Source: Vreelandella songnenensis (lineage in GTDB: Bacteria > Pseudomonadota > Gammaproteobacteria > Pseudomonadales > Halomonadaceae). Taken from it: a stretch of DNA of 64,000 nt. Under the pieces are notes generated by a model that was given only the letters and a program-made list of their open reading frames with translations, did no database searches and was not told the DNA's origin. The stretch covers positions 1 to 64,000 of the forward strand of contig NZ_PVTK01000011.1 in the NCBI RefSeq assembly GCF_003002925.1, in the 5' to 3' direction. Positions within the stretch are counted from its first letter, which is position 1; each line of letters begins with the position of its first letter. Position numbers and translations under genes: made by a program. This document shows, one piece after another, positions 1 to 9,465 of this stretch.

Positions 1-1
1 G

Positions 2-91
2 AGCGGCGATCACGTGATCCTGTTCGTGATCGACAAGCGCCGCATCCGCGATGTGGAGCGTCTGTTCCAGGTCGGCCTGACGTTCTTTTAG
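2..91 (+). CDS. trkA: Trk potassium uptake protein TrkA, C-terminal end only
   Basis: The frame enters from the left edge and runs 29 codons to a TAG at 89-91. The tail RRIRDVERLFQVGLTFF is the characteristic end of TrkA, the peripheral NAD-binding RCK subunit that gates the TrkH/TrkG potassium channel at the inner membrane. Potassium uptake is a first response to osmotic upshift in halophiles. The gene ends convergently, 15 bp from the anti-sigma factor gene, and no terminator hairpin is visible in that gap. Only the tail is present, so the call rests on this short but distinctive motif. Confidence 0.8.
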   Translation, partial: SGDHVILFVIDKRRIRDVERLFQVGLTFF

Positions 92-106
92 GAGCCTTTT
101 AGCTGC

Positions 107-823
107 CTAGATTTCCACCGCCCGACCGATAAACTCGATAGGCCCGGTGGGCAGGCCGGTGGCCGAACCGCTCGCCTCTTCCAGCGTCAGCTCGAAAAGC
201 TGGTTGTCTTCAAGCGGCGGCAGCGCATCAAGATCGACACTGATTGGCTCGCCCGGCGCCACCAGGCCAAGCGACACCGGAGCCTGCCAGTCATCGGCCT
301 TGGTCCAGAACTCCAGCGCCTTGCCTTCCGGTACTTCGAACGTTCCCAGCGGTATCAGTTGTATGCGCTGACGTGAAGAGGCTTGAACTACCCAGCCCGC
401 AGACTGGCTCTGCGGTGCCAGCAGTACCACCATGTATTCCGGCGTGGGCGTTGCCGGCGGCCGGGCCAGCATGATGGCCATGACCAGCGCAGCGGCAAGG
501 CCCAACCCAGCAACACCGCGCCATACCGGCAGGCTGTTGATAAGGCGCCGCTGCTCAGGTACCGCCTTTTCAGGGCGATGAGCGGGTGCCTGGGCACTCA
601 GGCTGCGCTTGATGCGCGGCCATAGAAATTCAGAAGGGGGAACAGGCGTTGCCAGAGCGGTATAGGGGGCAAAACGCTCCTCCCAGGACATGACCGCTTC
701 TTGTAGCGCTTCATCGTGGGTCAGGCGCGCCTCAACGGCTTGACGCTCACTGGGCGAAAGCGTGCCCAGAACATACTCGCCGGCCAGGGTGTGGTCATCG
801 CCATGCTGGTCAGAAACACTCAT
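107..823 (-). CDS. Anti-sigma factor with RskA-type domain
   Basis: Single-pass membrane anti-sigma factor of about 238 residues. The N-terminal 70 residues (HTLAGEYVLGTLSPSER..., WEERFAPY) are the conserved sigma-binding region of the RskA/anti-sigma K family. One hydrophobic helix (GLGLAAALVMAIMLA) follows near residue 110, then a C-terminal RskA domain of about 110 residues that would lie in the periplasm. The ATG at 823 is chosen because GGGAG lies 8 nt upstream; a GTG three codons earlier overlaps that site. The start overlaps the sigma-factor stop as ATGA, typical of translational coupling. It presumably holds the ECF sigma factor at the membrane until an envelope signal releases it; that signal is unknown. 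Confidence 0.85.
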   Translation of the reverse strand: MSVSDQHGDDHTLAGEYVLGTLSPSERQAVEARLTHDEALQEAVMSWEERFAPYTALATPVPPSEFLWPRIKRSLSAQAPAHRPEKAVPEQRRLINSLPVWRGVAGLGLAAALVMAIMLARPPATPTPEYMVVLLAPQSQSAGWVVQASSRQRIQLIPLGTFEVPEGKALEFWTKADDWQAPVSLGLVAPGEPISVDLDALPPLEDNQLFELTLEEASGSATGLPTGPIEFIGRAVEI

Positions 824-1383
824 GCCATGCACTCCCGTAGACGTAGCAGGCTGCGTTTGATCCAGGCTTTGACGGTCCCCAGCGGCGCGCCTGTATGCGC
901 GGCTATTTCCGCATGGCTCAAGCCGTCTACATAGGCGTGGAGTATGCAGTTGCGTCGTTCAGTTTCAAGCTCTTCCAGACAGGTATCCATACGCTGGCCC
1001 GTTTGCCAATCAAAGGCCTCTTCAATACGTAAAGCGTGCTGAAACGTCTCATCGTGCTCGAATTCGGCAGGGTCACTGTGATCGACATTGATTTCACGAT
1101 CACGGTAGCGAATCGCGTTCAGGGCAAGATGGCGGGCCACGCTGAAAATCCAGGTACGCGCCGAGCCCTTGGCGGGGTCGAAACTGTCGGCTCGCTGCCA
1201 GATGTTCAAGCAGGCGTCATGAACGATGTCTTCCGCCATGCCGCGATCCTTGACGATTCTCATCACAACGCCCAGTAACGCTCCCCCCTCCTGCAGGTAG
1301 AGCTGATGCAGTGCGTCGTGTTCACCGCGTGCGCAACGTTCAAGCACGGCGGCATGGTCAAATTCATGGGTTACGTCTGTCAC
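820..1383 (-). CDS. RNA polymerase ECF sigma factor (sigma-70 family)
   Basis: Extracytoplasmic-function sigma factor. Region 2 is seen as AEDIVHDACLNIWQRADSF and WIFSVARHLALNAIRYR, and region 4 as ETERRNCILHAYVDGLSHAEIAAHTGAPLGTVKAWIKRSL in pieces, including the helix-turn-helix that reads the -35 element. I prefer the GTG at 1383 (187 aa) because GGGAG lies 7 nt upstream; frames starting at 1437 (ATG) or 1452 (GTG) have no ribosome site and give an atypically long N-terminus. It lies between the DUF3455 gene and its anti-sigma factor on one strand, so all three probably form an operon, perhaps autoregulated. Confidence 0.88.
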   Translation of the reverse strand: MTDVTHEFDHAAVLERCARGEHDALHQLYLQEGGALLGVVMRIVKDRGMAEDIVHDACLNIWQRADSFDPAKGSARTWIFSVARHLALNAIRYRDREINVDHSDPAEFEHDETFQHALRIEEAFDWQTGQRMDTCLEELETERRNCILHAYVDGLSHAEIAAHTGAPLGTVKAWIKRSLLRLRECMA

Positions 1384-1495
1384 ACCTAGGCTCCCTGGCG
1401 ACGCGTCGGTACCGTTTAACGCATGTTCAAAGAGCATAGCTGCTAGGGGCACCGGGCACGAGCCCCTAGCGTAACTTAAATTAACTTTTTAACGC

Positions 1496-2017
1496 TTACT
1501 CGGCCGTCCAGAAAATGTAGTCCGCCTGGTACGTCACAACCGAAGTAGCGCCTTCGTGGTCGGCATCACAAGGTGCGTCCGGTGCCACACCGCCTTCGGT
1601 GTTCAGACGCTGAATGTAGGTAACGCCGGTCATGGCACCTTCGCCTTCAGCCGGGTTGGCTTCGACCAGTTGAAGCGGAATGTTGCCATCGCCGTTGGCG
1701 GCAGTGGCAAGCTGTGTACCGGTAATCTTGGAGCCGTCAAACGCTTCCCAGGTAGCGGGCGGGCCATAGTAGCTGCCTACCTGTGCGCCTTCGCCATCGT
1801 TCAGCGCTGCCGCCGGACCTTTGAATACCCAGGCTACATCGCCAGAATCATTGGTTTCACACATATAGGTAATCGCGCCGACACCAACGGTTTCAAGCGC
1901 TACGGTATTGCCGTCCGGTACCTGGACATCCGCCGGCACATCGGCCAGAGCGGCATGACTGAAGGATGCGATCACAGCGGCGGCCAAAGCAGTACGCGTT
2001 AGATGATTAAGGGTCAT
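1496..2017 (-). CDS. DUF3455 domain secreted protein
   Basis: A 173-residue protein with a signal peptide (hydrophobic stretch to about residue 25, AALA-D). The rest matches DUF3455: a start like VPDGNTVALETVGVGAITY, a VAWVFKGPAAALND segment, YYGPPATWEAFDG, and a C-terminal VTYIQRLNTEGG...VTYQADYIFWTAE. Function of the family is unknown. Two cysteines (about 53 and 149) could form a disulfide. AGGAG lies 7 nt before the ATG. The gene is first in a set with the ECF sigma factor and anti-sigma factor downstream, 112 bp before the preferred sigma start, which suggests it is either a target or a sensor in that regulon. Confidence 0.82.
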   Translation of the reverse strand: MTLNHLTRTALAAAVIASFSHAALADVPADVQVPDGNTVALETVGVGAITYMCETNDSGDVAWVFKGPAAALNDGEGAQVGSYYGPPATWEAFDGSKITGTQLATAANGDGNIPLQLVEANPAEGEGAMTGVTYIQRLNTEGGVAPDAPCDADHEGATSVVTYQADYIFWTAE

Positions 2018-2132
2018 GTTCAGTCTCCTAAAGGATTATTGTCAGCCGCCTTTGATGGCGACTGTATAAGTAATACCCGCAAGAGATGCGTTTGGATGCA
2101 GCCAGGACGAAAAAAACATATTTTTTTGATGC

Positions 2133-2161
2133 AAAAAAAGCCACGGACGAATCCGTGGCTT
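2133..2161 (-). terminator. Intrinsic terminator of gap
   Basis: Perfect 10-bp stem AAGCCACGGA/TCCGTGGCTT around a CGAA tetraloop. On the minus strand it is followed by a run of seven T, 35 bp after the gap stop codon. Confidence 0.9.
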
Positions 2162-2195
2162 CCTGGCCGAACGTTTTCAACAGCTTGCGCTATAC

Positions 2196-3200
2196 CTACT
2201 TGGCGGCATCCTGCATGGCGAGTGCGGTATCCAGCATGCGATTGGAGAAGCCCCACTCGTTGTCGTACCAGGCCATCACTTTCACCAGGCGACCGTTGAC
2301 GCGGGTGTGGTTGGCATCAAAGGTGGACGAGTGCGCATCGTGGTTGAAATCGATGGATACCAGAGGCTGGGCATTCACGGCCAGAACTTTCGAATTGGCG
2401 GCGGCCTGCTCGACGATCTTGTTGATCTCTTCCTTGCTGGTGTCGCGGCCGGCGGTAAAGGTCAGATCCACCAGCGAGACATTGATCACCGGCACGCGCA
2501 CCGCCAACCCATCCAGCTTGCCGTCGAGCTCGGGCAGCACCAGGCCCACCGCGGCGGCGGCGCCGGTCTTGGTCGGAATCATCGACTGGGTCGCGCTGCG
2601 CGCGCGGTACGGGTCCGAGTGATATACGTCGGAAAGATTCTGATCGTTGGTATAGGCGTGAACCGTGGTCATCAAGCCGTTTTCGATACCCACCGCATCG
2701 TTGAGCGCCTTGGCCACCGGCGCCAGGCAGTTGGTGGTGCACGAGGCGTTGGAGACCACCTGGTGTTCGGCGGTGAGGATATGCTCATTTACCCCAAATA
2801 CGATGGTGGCATCGGCATCCGGGCTGGGCGCGGAAATCAGTACTTGGGCAGCGCCCGCTGAAAGATGCTTGGCCGCGGCTTCACGCTTGGTGAAAAGTCC
2901 GGTGCACTCCATTACCAGATCCACCTTGAGCGATGCCCAGGGCAGATTGGCCGGGTCCCGCTCGGAAGAGATGGCAATCTTGTCACCGTCCACGGTCATG
3001 CTGTGCTCATCGTGCTCCACGGAAAACGGAAAATGGCCGTGAACACTGTCGTGGCGCAGCAGGTGCGCGTTCAATGACGGGTCCCCCAGATCATTGATGG
3101 CCACTACCTGAAGCTGCTCGCGATAGCGGTTTTCATACAGCGCGCGCAGTACGTTACGACCGATCCGGCCAAACCCGTTAATAGCAACTCTGATCGTCAT
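2196..3200 (-). CDS. gap: Glyceraldehyde-3-phosphate dehydrogenase (type I)
   Basis: NAD(P)-dependent GAPDH, 334 residues, the normal family length. Seen: the Rossmann start [17 protein letters not shown], the catalytic-cysteine motif [12 protein letters not shown] near residue 155, the catalytic histidine in [10 protein letters not shown], and the C-terminal [14 protein letters not shown]. The HAYTNDQ motif favours GAPDH over erythrose-4-phosphate dehydrogenase (Epd), though the N-terminus resembles both and Epd activity cannot be excluded. It converts glyceraldehyde-3-phosphate to 1,3-bisphosphoglycerate in either direction. It is transcribed divergently from pyk, with a HexR-like box 38 bp upstream of its ATG and its own terminator downstream. 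Confidence 0.93.
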   Translation of the reverse strand: MTIRVAINGFGRIGRNVLRALYENRYREQLQVVAINDLGDPSLNAHLLRHDSVHGHFPFSVEHDEHSMTVDGDKIAISSERDPANLPWASLKVDLVMECTGLFTKREAAAKHLSAGAAQVLISAPSPDADATIVFGVNEHILTAEHQVVSNASCTTNCLAPVAKALNDAVGIENGLMTTVHAYTNDQNLSDVYHSDPYRARSATQSMIPTKTGAAAAVGLVLPELDGKLDGLAVRVPVINVSLVDLTFTAGRDTSKEEINKIVEQAAANSKVLAVNAQPLVSIDFNHDAHSSTFDANHTRVNGRLVKVMAWYDNEWGFSNRMLDTALAMQDAAK

Positions 3201-3236
3201 GCTGACACCTCAAGCTGGGGGTGGATGGCTTCATTT

Positions 3237-3253
3237 CAGTAAAAAAATTACCT
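3237..3253. promoter_or_regulatory. HexR-like operator upstream of gap
   Basis: CAGTAAAAAAATTACCT contains the core GTAnnAnnnTTAC (3239-3251) that recurs before pyk and pgi. HexR, a sugar-phosphate-sensing RpiR-family repressor/activator of gammaproteobacteria, binds a similar GTA...TAC palindrome before gap and pyk homologues. Assignment is by motif only; hexR itself is not in the window. Confidence 0.5.
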
Positions 3254-3329
3254 AAAAGATGCCCTATGAGCTTTTTATAGGGGAAATCATGCCTAAAAAC
3301 GACTCCCCGCTGGCTATTAATCAACCTAT

Positions 3330-3346
3330 TTGTAGTAAAATTACTA
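3330..3346. promoter_or_regulatory. HexR-like operator upstream of pyk
   Basis: TTGTAGTAAAATTACTA, with core GTAGTAAAATTAC at 3332-3344, is very close to the published HexR palindrome (TGTA/TACA-type arms around an AT-rich centre). It lies 89 bp upstream of the pyk ATG. A TATATT (3345-3350) at its edge could be a -10 element, so a bound protein would touch RNA polymerase. Confidence 0.6.
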
Positions 3347-3432
3347 TATTATCATCATAGACGTCTATACCCGCCGGTGGCAATTCAACCCGCCTGCAAG
3401 CTTAAAACGTCCCTATCAAGGAGAACCTTCTG

Positions 3433-4908
3433 ATGACCCCGACTACCTCGGCCCTGCCGCTTCGTCGCACCAAAATTGTAGCCACACTCGGCCCTGCCAG
3501 CGACCGCCCGGGTGTGCTGGAAGCCATGATCAGCGCCGGCGTCGATGTAGTGCGGCTCAACTTCTCCCACGGTTCTGCAGACGATCACCGCCGCCGCTTG
3601 CGCCACGTGCGTGAAATTGCCGAGCGCCTGGGCAAGTGCGTCGCCGCACTCGGCGACTTGCAGGGGCCGAAGATCCGTATCGCCCGCTTTGCCGAAGGGC
3701 CCATCGAGCTTGAGGTCGGACAAGCATTCATTCTGGATATGGCGCTGGATAGTCAGGCGGGTAACCGTGAGCGCGTCGGCTGCGACTACCCCTCGCTTGC
3801 CGATGACGTTATCCCCGGCGACCGCCTGCTGCTCGATGATGGCCGGGTAGTACTGGATGTAGTGTCGATCAGCGGCCAGGAAGTCCATACCCGGGTTCAT
3901 GTAGGCGGTAAGCTTTCCAACAACAAGGGCATCAACAAGCAGGGTGGCGGCCTCTCTGCTCCGGCGCTGACCGAAAAGGACAAGGCGGATTTGAAGACCG
4001 CCGTGGACATCGGCGTCGATTATCTGGCGGTCTCTTTCCCGCGCAGCGCGGCAGACATGCAGGAGGCCCGCGCACTGCTGGGTGAAGAGGGCAAGGAGAT
4101 TGGTCTTGTCGCCAAGCTCGAACGCGCCGAAGCCGTGGCCGATGATGAAACGCTGGACGGCATCATCGTGGCCTCCGAGGCGGTCATGGTGGCCCGGGGT
4201 GATCTGGGCGTGGAGATTGGCGATGAGGCGCTGATCGGCACGCAGAAACGTATCATCAAGCACGCCCGCACGCTCAATCGCGCGGTAATTACCGCCACGC
4301 AAATGATGGAGTCGATGATCGAGTCGCCCTTGCCCACGCGGGCAGAAGTCTTCGACGTGGCCAACGCCGTGCTGGATGCCACGGATGCGGTGATGCTTTC
4401 CGCCGAAACCGCCGCGGGCGAATTTCCGGTGGAAACCGTCGAAGCCATGGCCAGGGTGTGCCTGGGCGCCGAGCGCGAGCGCCTTGCACAGTCGTCAGGC
4501 CACCGCATGCACGAAGGCTTCGAGCGCATGGATGAAACCATCGCCCTCTCCGCCATGTACGCCGCCAATCATCTGACCGGTGTCAGCGCCATCGCCTGCA
4601 TGACCTCAACAGGCTATACCCCGCTGATTGCCTCGCGCATTCGTTCGGGCCTGCCGATCGTGGGCCTGGCCCATAGCCCGGTGGCGCAACGCCGTATGGC
4701 GCTTTACCGCGGCGTGGTATCACTGCCTTTCGATACCACCCACATGGCACCTGCCGAGGTGAATGAGCAGGCGCTGAAACTACTTAAAGCGTATGGCCTG
4801 GCGCGCCCGGGTGGGCATATCATTCTGACTCGCGGCGATCACATGAATGCCCACGGCGGCACGAATACGATGAAAATCATCGCCATCGAAGAAGAATCCG
4901 GAGAATGA
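3433..4908 (+). CDS. pyk: Pyruvate kinase
   Basis: 491-residue pyruvate kinase, which makes ATP and pyruvate from phosphoenolpyruvate. Seen: the N-terminal RRTKIVATLGPAS, the substrate region VVRLNFSHG, DLQGPKIR, the active-site lysine/metal region around GLVAKLERAEA, ARGDLGVE, and TATQMMESMI, followed by a C-terminal allosteric domain ending near ILTRGD. AAGGAGA lies 8 nt before the ATG. Length and C-terminus resemble the PykA (type II) group. Its stop overlaps the mgsA start as ATGA, so the two genes are translationally coupled. A HexR-like box lies upstream. Confidence 0.95.
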   Translation: MTPTTSALPLRRTKIVATLGPASDRPGVLEAMISAGVDVVRLNFSHGSADDHRRRLRHVREIAERLGKCVAALGDLQGPKIRIARFAEGPIELEVGQAFILDMALDSQAGNRERVGCDYPSLADDVIPGDRLLLDDGRVVLDVVSISGQEVHTRVHVGGKLSNNKGINKQGGGLSAPALTEKDKADLKTAVDIGVDYLAVSFPRSAADMQEARALLGEEGKEIGLVAKLERAEAVADDETLDGIIVASEAVMVARGDLGVEIGDEALIGTQKRIIKHARTLNRAVITATQMMESMIESPLPTRAEVFDVANAVLDATDAVMLSAETAAGEFPVETVEAMARVCLGAERERLAQSSGHRMHEGFERMDETIALSAMYAANHLTGVSAIACMTSTGYTPLIASRIRSGLPIVGLAHSPVAQRRMALYRGVVSLPFDTTHMAPAEVNEQALKLLKAYGLARPGGHIILTRGDHMNAHGGTNTMKIIAIEEESGE

Positions 4909-5384
4909 CCATGACTGATGCTCGACCGCCCCGCCAGGTGCCACGTACCCTGCCCGCCCAGAAGCGCATTGCGCTGATTGCTCACGACGGCAAGAAGCAG
5001 GAGCTTCTGGAGTGGGCCGAACGCTGGCAGTCAACGCTTGGCCAGCACCAGCTGATGGGTACGGGCACGACCGCTGCGCGCCTGACCCAACAGCTGGGGC
5101 TGACCGTTGAAGGCCTGATGAGCGGGCCGCTGGGTGGGGATCAACAGATTGGCGCGCGCATCGCCGAGCAGCGGCTCGACGTGCTGGTATTCTTCTGGGA
5201 CCCCTTCGCCCCGCAGCCCCACGATCCGGATGTGAAAGCCCTGCTGCGCCTGGCCGCGCTGTGGAACGTGCCGGTAGCCTGCAACGCCGCCAGCGCCGAC
5301 TTTCTGCTCTCCTCGCCCTTTATCAGCGAGCGCTACGATATGTCGATTCCGGATGCCGCCGCCTGGGCCAGCGCCAGAGTCTAG
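4905..5384 (+). CDS. mgsA: Methylglyoxal synthase
   Basis: 159-residue methylglyoxal synthase: converts dihydroxyacetone phosphate to methylglyoxal and phosphate, a bypass that relieves sugar-phosphate stress. Seen: ALIAHDGKK (catalytic Asp and phosphate site region), MGTGTTA, the signature SGPLGGDQQIGA, FFWDPFAPQPHDPDVKALLR and WNVPVACNAASADFLL. The ATG overlaps the pyk stop; a second ATG two codons later (4911) is an alternative start. Its last four bases overlap the end of the convergent fruR gene. Confidence 0.95.
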   Translation: MTMTDARPPRQVPRTLPAQKRIALIAHDGKKQELLEWAERWQSTLGQHQLMGTGTTAARLTQQLGLTVEGLMSGPLGGDQQIGARIAEQRLDVLVFFWDPFAPQPHDPDVKALLRLAALWNVPVACNAASADFLLSSPFISERYDMSIPDAAAWASARV

Positions 5385-6361
5385 CCACGTTTGCATAGAT
5401 GGCGTTTGACCACCTGCTGCCCGGTGCCGGAACCACCTCGGGCAGCCTCCAGTGCACTTTGCAGGGTCAGCGCCGCCATGAGGTCGTAATCCTGAAAGGC
5501 CGAGTTCACCGGCTGGGGCAGGAAATCCAGCAGGCGGTGATCGCCAAAGGTTGCCAGCCTGAACCGATTGGAAAGCCCTCCACGGGCTAGAAGCGCATCG
5601 AAAACTCCCTCCATCAAGGTGTAGGACGCCGTCACCAGTGCATCCACCGGCGCTTTCTCATCCAAAAGCTGATGCGTCAGACGCACGGCTTCCTCCCGCT
5701 CATAGCGCGCGCCGCTTAAATAGACAGGTTCGATGTGATGTGCCGCAAGCGCCGCCTGAAACCCGGCGCGGCGCTCGCGGCTGATTGAGAGCGTGGGCAT
5801 GGCATCCAGCCACGCCACGCGGCGTGTGCCTTCGCACAGTACCGACCGCGTCAGCTGCTCGGCGGCGGCGCGGTCATCGCTGACCACGCTGGCAAAGCGC
5901 TGGCGATCAAGCCCCCGGTCCATGCCGACGACCGCCCAGCCATCGTTGACTAGATCAGTATAGAAGGGGTCATTATCGGCCAGACAGCTGGCGGTGATCA
6001 GCGCCTCGCAGCGCTGGGCACGCAGCGCCAGCGCCAGGGCACGCTCACTTGGCGCGCAGTCATCCGAACTTACGATCAACAGCCGATAGCCCTGTTCGCG
6101 CGCGCCGCGCTCCAGCCGCTTGGCCAGACGGGCATAGCTTGCGTTTTCAAGGTCCGGCACTATCAGCCCCAGCAGTCGGCTTGCCCCGCGGCGCAGCGCC
6201 GCTGCCTGGGGGTCTATCTGATATTGATGTTCGGCCACCACCGCCATGACTTTCTCGATGGTGGCCGAGCTGATGCGCCGCTGCTGTGCCTGTCCATTGA
6301 TGACGTAACTGGCCGTTGTGCGTGAAACGCCTGCCAGCCGGGCAATATCGGCAAGTGTCAT
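5381..6361 (-). CDS. fruR: Fructose-operon LacI-family regulator (FruR/Cra type)
   Basis: 326-residue LacI/GalR regulator. The N-terminal helix-turn-helix MTLADIARLAGVSRTTASYV is close to that of Cra/FruR, and RRISSATIEKV marks the hinge-side region. A periplasmic-binding-protein-like effector domain follows (GLIVPDLENASYARLAKRLE, and FRLATFGDHRLLDFL near the C-terminus). It is divergent from fruBKA, and a match to the Cra/FruR operator lies between them at 6451-6464. Family knowledge predicts repression relieved by fructose-1-phosphate. Whether it also controls other carbon genes, as enteric Cra does, cannot be told here; I saw no such box before gap, pyk or pgi. Confidence 0.9.
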   Translation of the reverse strand: MTLADIARLAGVSRTTASYVINGQAQQRRISSATIEKVMAVVAEHQYQIDPQAAALRRGASRLLGLIVPDLENASYARLAKRLERGAREQGYRLLIVSSDDCAPSERALALALRAQRCEALITASCLADNDPFYTDLVNDGWAVVGMDRGLDRQRFASVVSDDRAAAEQLTRSVLCEGTRRVAWLDAMPTLSISRERRAGFQAALAAHHIEPVYLSGARYEREEAVRLTHQLLDEKAPVDALVTASYTLMEGVFDALLARGGLSNRFRLATFGDHRLLDFLPQPVNSAFQDYDLMAALTLQSALEAARGGSGTGQQVVKRHLCKRG

Positions 6362-6448
6362 GTTTTTCCCCTAATTAAGCCCTTACAGTGTACCAGCGCC
6401 TTGACTCCGCCCCTACCAAAGTCTAAAAACACACCCCTTGTGCCTTTA

Positions 6449-6464
6449 GGTGAATCGTTTCAGC
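6449..6464. promoter_or_regulatory. FruR/Cra operator and fru promoter region
   Basis: GGTGAATCGTTTCAGC matches the known Cra/FruR site (TGAAnCGnTTCA core) in full. A good -10 hexamer TATACT is at 6475-6480; its -35 would fall inside the operator, so bound FruR would block polymerase. It is 110 bp before the fruB ATG and 90 bp before the divergent fruR ATG. Confidence 0.85.
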
Positions 6465-6573
6465 ATTATCACCATATACTACGGGCCTCGTTCAATCCCG
6501 AAAGCTCGGCGCTTGATCACCTATGTTTGTTACTGCCGGGCCGTTAACGGACTCGTCTTTACAGGAGAATTGC

Positions 6574-9465
6574 ATGCTCACACTGGGCTCAAACGACATC
6601 TTGCTCGGCCGCCAGGCGGACAGCTGGCAAGCGGCGCTGGATGATGCCGCCCGGGTGCTGGCTGATGCGGGGCTGGTCGAACCTGACTACCGTGATGGCC
6701 TGCATGCCCGTGAAGCGCAGTCGTCGACCTATCTTGGCAACGGCATTGCCATTCCCCACGGCACGCCGGAAAGTCGCCGGCACGTCATGAAAACCGGCGT
6801 GCGCGTCCTGCAATTTCCAGAAGGCATCGAGTGGCACGACGGCCAGCGCGTTTTTGTGCTGGTCACCATTGCCGCGCAAAACGATGAACACCTTGATATC
6901 CTGCGCGCCCTGACCCACGTACTGGACCGCGACGGCGTGGCGGATGCCCTGGCCGCGGCCGCCTCGGCGCAGGAAGTGGCGCGCCTGCTCTCCAGGAGCG
7001 TGGCGACGCCCAAGCTTGATGGCGACACCCTGTGCCTGCAATTTCCAGCGCAGAGCGCCCAGGAACTCGCCCTGGCCGCCGCCGCCCGGCTTCGCCAGAG
7101 TGGCTGTGTGGATAATCGCTTCATTGCCGATATCGCTGCCACGCCGCCGGTGTGGCTTGGCGAGGGTTTCTGGCTTGTCAGCAGCGCACGCGGCGTCGAG
7201 CAGCCCGCTCTCGGCGTGGCGACCCCTTTTGATGAACACCTGAAAGAGGACGGCCACGCGCTTCATGGCCTGTTCTGCCTGGCCGCCCAGAATGATGCCC
7301 ACCGCCCGCTTCTCGAACAGCTTCAGGCTATGCTTGAAAACGGCGACAGCCAGGCGCTGCTGGGGGCGTCGGCTTCGCAGGTGCTGGCAAGGCTTGCCGG
7401 CGAAACCGCCAATACCCATACCCTGCGCGTGCGCGTGCTCAACCCTCACGGCCTGCACGCCCGCCCGGCCAAGCAGCTTGCCCAGGTGGCGCGCGCTCAG
7501 CCGGTGGCGATCAACATACGCCTGGAAGAAGGCAGTCCGGTCAGCGTTTCTGCGGCCAGCCTGACCAAGGTGATTGGCCTGGGCGCGCGGCGCGGCCAGT
7601 GGCTTACACTCTCCGGCGAGGGCAGCCAGGCCCCGCAGGCGCTTGGCGAAATCGCCAAGGCCATCGAGAGCGGCCTGGGTGAAAAGGTCACGCCTTTTGA
7701 TAGTGGCCGCGAGCGCCTGGCGCCCCGACAAACCGCCCAGGAACCGGCGATTGAACCGCTGGCCGCGGACACACCGCATACCGCCATTGCCGCATCGCCG
7801 GGCCTGGCGATCGGTCCGGTCTTCGTGATTCGCCCTCAGCAGTTTGACTACGCCGAGCATGCCGATAACCCGGACCGCGAACTCGGCCGCCTGCACAATG
7901 CCATTCAGGAAGGTATCGCGCAGCTTGAAGCGCTGGTGCGCAACGCCCCGGGCGGCGAAGTGGCCGATATTCTCTCCATGCACGAAGAGATGCTCGACGA
8001 TCCGGAGCTGCATCGCGCCGCCGAAGATGCCATTCGTGAAGGTCGCTCGGCAGAGGCTGCCTGGTGGGATGCCATCGAAACCGCCGCCCATGCCCAGGAG
8101 ATGCTGGCCGACAGGCTGCTGGCCGAGCGCGCCGCCGACCTGCGCGATGTCGGCCGCCGGGTGCTCAGCATCTTGTGTGACGTCACGCTGCCCGAGCCGC
8201 CGGATCACCCCTACATTCTGGTGATGGACGACATTGGCCCGTCGGACGTGGCTCGCCTGGACACCTCGCGGGTGCGCGGCCTTCTGACCGAGCGCGGCGG
8301 CGCCACGGCGCACAGCGCCATCCTGGCCCGCGCGCTGGGCATTCCCGCGGTGGTGGGTGCTGGAAAGGCGGTGATGGCGCTCAATAACGCAAGCCTGATG
8401 ATTCTGGATGGCGAGCGTGGCCGGGTCATTCCCTCGCCTTCCGAGGAGCGCCTGAAGCGCGCCGAACAGAATCTTCTGGACCTGCAGACCCGCGAAGCGG
8501 ATGCCTGGGCGCGGCGTTTCGAAGCCGCCCAGACCCGTGATGGCCACCCGGTCGAAGTGGCCGCCAACCTGGGCAACACCGCCCACGCCGAAGACGCTGT
8601 AGAGCGCGGTGCCGAGGGCGTTGGCCTGCTGCGCACCGAGTTTCTGTTCATGGCGCACTCGAGCGCCCCGGATCTTTCCACGCAAACCGCCGAGTATCGT
8701 CAGGCGATAGAGGCCCTGAACGGGCGGCCGCTGGTGGCGCGTACGCTGGATGTGGGCGGCGACAAGCCGCTGCCCTACTGGCCTGTGCCCAAGGAGGACA
8801 ACCCGTTTCTCGGCCTGCGCGGTATCCGCCTGGCGCTGACCGAGCCCGAGGTGCTGGAAACCCAGCTGCGCGCGCTGTTGATGGCCGCTGCCCCGGTTGC
8901 CGGCGCAAGTGCCCGGCCACTGCGCATCATGCTGCCCATGGTCAAGGACGTGGCCGAGTTCCGCGCCGCCAAGGCGATCTTTGACCGCCTACTGGCCGAG
9001 ATTCCCCTTGAGGAGCGGGCAACCGATGTGCAGCTCGGGGTGATGATCGAGATTCCCTCCAGCGCCCTGCTGGCCCCGACCCTTGCCGCCGAGGTGGACT
9101 TCTTCTCCATCGGCACCAACGACCTGACCCAGTACACCCTGGCCATCGATCGCGGCCACCCGGAGCTTTCCGCTCAGGCCGATGGCCTGCACCCGGCGGT
9201 ACTGCGCTTGATCCAGATGACCGTCGAGGCTGCCCACGCCAAGGGCAAGTGGGTAGGCGTTTGCGGGGAGCTAGCCTCCGACTCCGCCGCCATCCCGGTG
9301 CTGGTAGGCCTTGGCGTCGACGAGCTTTCCGTCAGCGCACGGCAGATTCCGCTGGTGAAGGCGCGCCTGCGCGAGTTCGACCTGGCGGATGCCCAGGCCA
9401 GCGCTCAGTTGGCGCTTGAACAGGCCACCAGTATCGATGTGCGCGATGCGCTGGAGGCCCGCTGA
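6574..9465 (+). CDS. fruB: Fructose PTS multiphosphoryl transfer protein (EIIA-HPr-EI fusion)
   Basis: 963 residues carrying the whole phosphate relay for fructose uptake on one chain. EIIA-Fru is at the N-terminus with phospho-His near 62 ([12 protein letters not shown]). An HPr domain follows with His near 295 ([13 protein letters not shown]), then enzyme I from about 400 to the end with phospho-His near 580 ([17 protein letters not shown]) and the PEP-binding barrel ([28 protein letters not shown]). An upstream ATG at 6523 is open, but the ATG at 6574 has AGGAGA 7 nt before it. It passes phosphate from PEP to FruA. The stop overlaps the fruK start by one base. Confidence 0.95.
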   Translation: MLTLGSNDILLGRQADSWQAALDDAARVLADAGLVEPDYRDGLHAREAQSSTYLGNGIAIPHGTPESRRHVMKTGVRVLQFPEGIEWHDGQRVFVLVTIAAQNDEHLDILRALTHVLDRDGVADALAAAASAQEVARLLSRSVATPKLDGDTLCLQFPAQSAQELALAAAARLRQSGCVDNRFIADIAATPPVWLGEGFWLVSSARGVEQPALGVATPFDEHLKEDGHALHGLFCLAAQNDAHRPLLEQLQAMLENGDSQALLGASASQVLARLAGETANTHTLRVRVLNPHGLHARPAKQLAQVARAQPVAINIRLEEGSPVSVSAASLTKVIGLGARRGQWLTLSGEGSQAPQALGEIAKAIESGLGEKVTPFDSGRERLAPRQTAQEPAIEPLAADTPHTAIAASPGLAIGPVFVIRPQQFDYAEHADNPDRELGRLHNAIQEGIAQLEALVRNAPGGEVADILSMHEEMLDDPELHRAAEDAIREGRSAEAAWWDAIETAAHAQEMLADRLLAERAADLRDVGRRVLSILCDVTLPEPPDHPYILVMDDIGPSDVARLDTSRVRGLLTERGGATAHSAILARALGIPAVVGAGKAVMALNNASLMILDGERGRVIPSPSEERLKRAEQNLLDLQTREADAWARRFEAAQTRDGHPVEVAANLGNTAHAEDAVERGAEGVGLLRTEFLFMAHSSAPDLSTQTAEYRQAIEALNGRPLVARTLDVGGDKPLPYWPVPKEDNPFLGLRGIRLALTEPEVLETQLRALLMAAAPVAGASARPLRIMLPMVKDVAEFRAAKAIFDRLLAEIPLEERATDVQLGVMIEIPSSALLAPTLAAEVDFFSIGTNDLTQYTLAIDRGHPELSAQADGLHPAVLRLIQMTVEAAHAKGKWVGVCGELASDSAAIPVLVGLGVDELSVSARQIPLVKARLREFDLADAQASAQLALEQATSIDVRDALEAR

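Noticed and set aside
6589..8685. 698-codon minus-strand open frame
   Set aside because: Lies wholly opposite fruB, has an arginine/glycine/histidine-rich shadow composition, no ribosome site and no family motif; long antisense frames are common in GC-rich genes.
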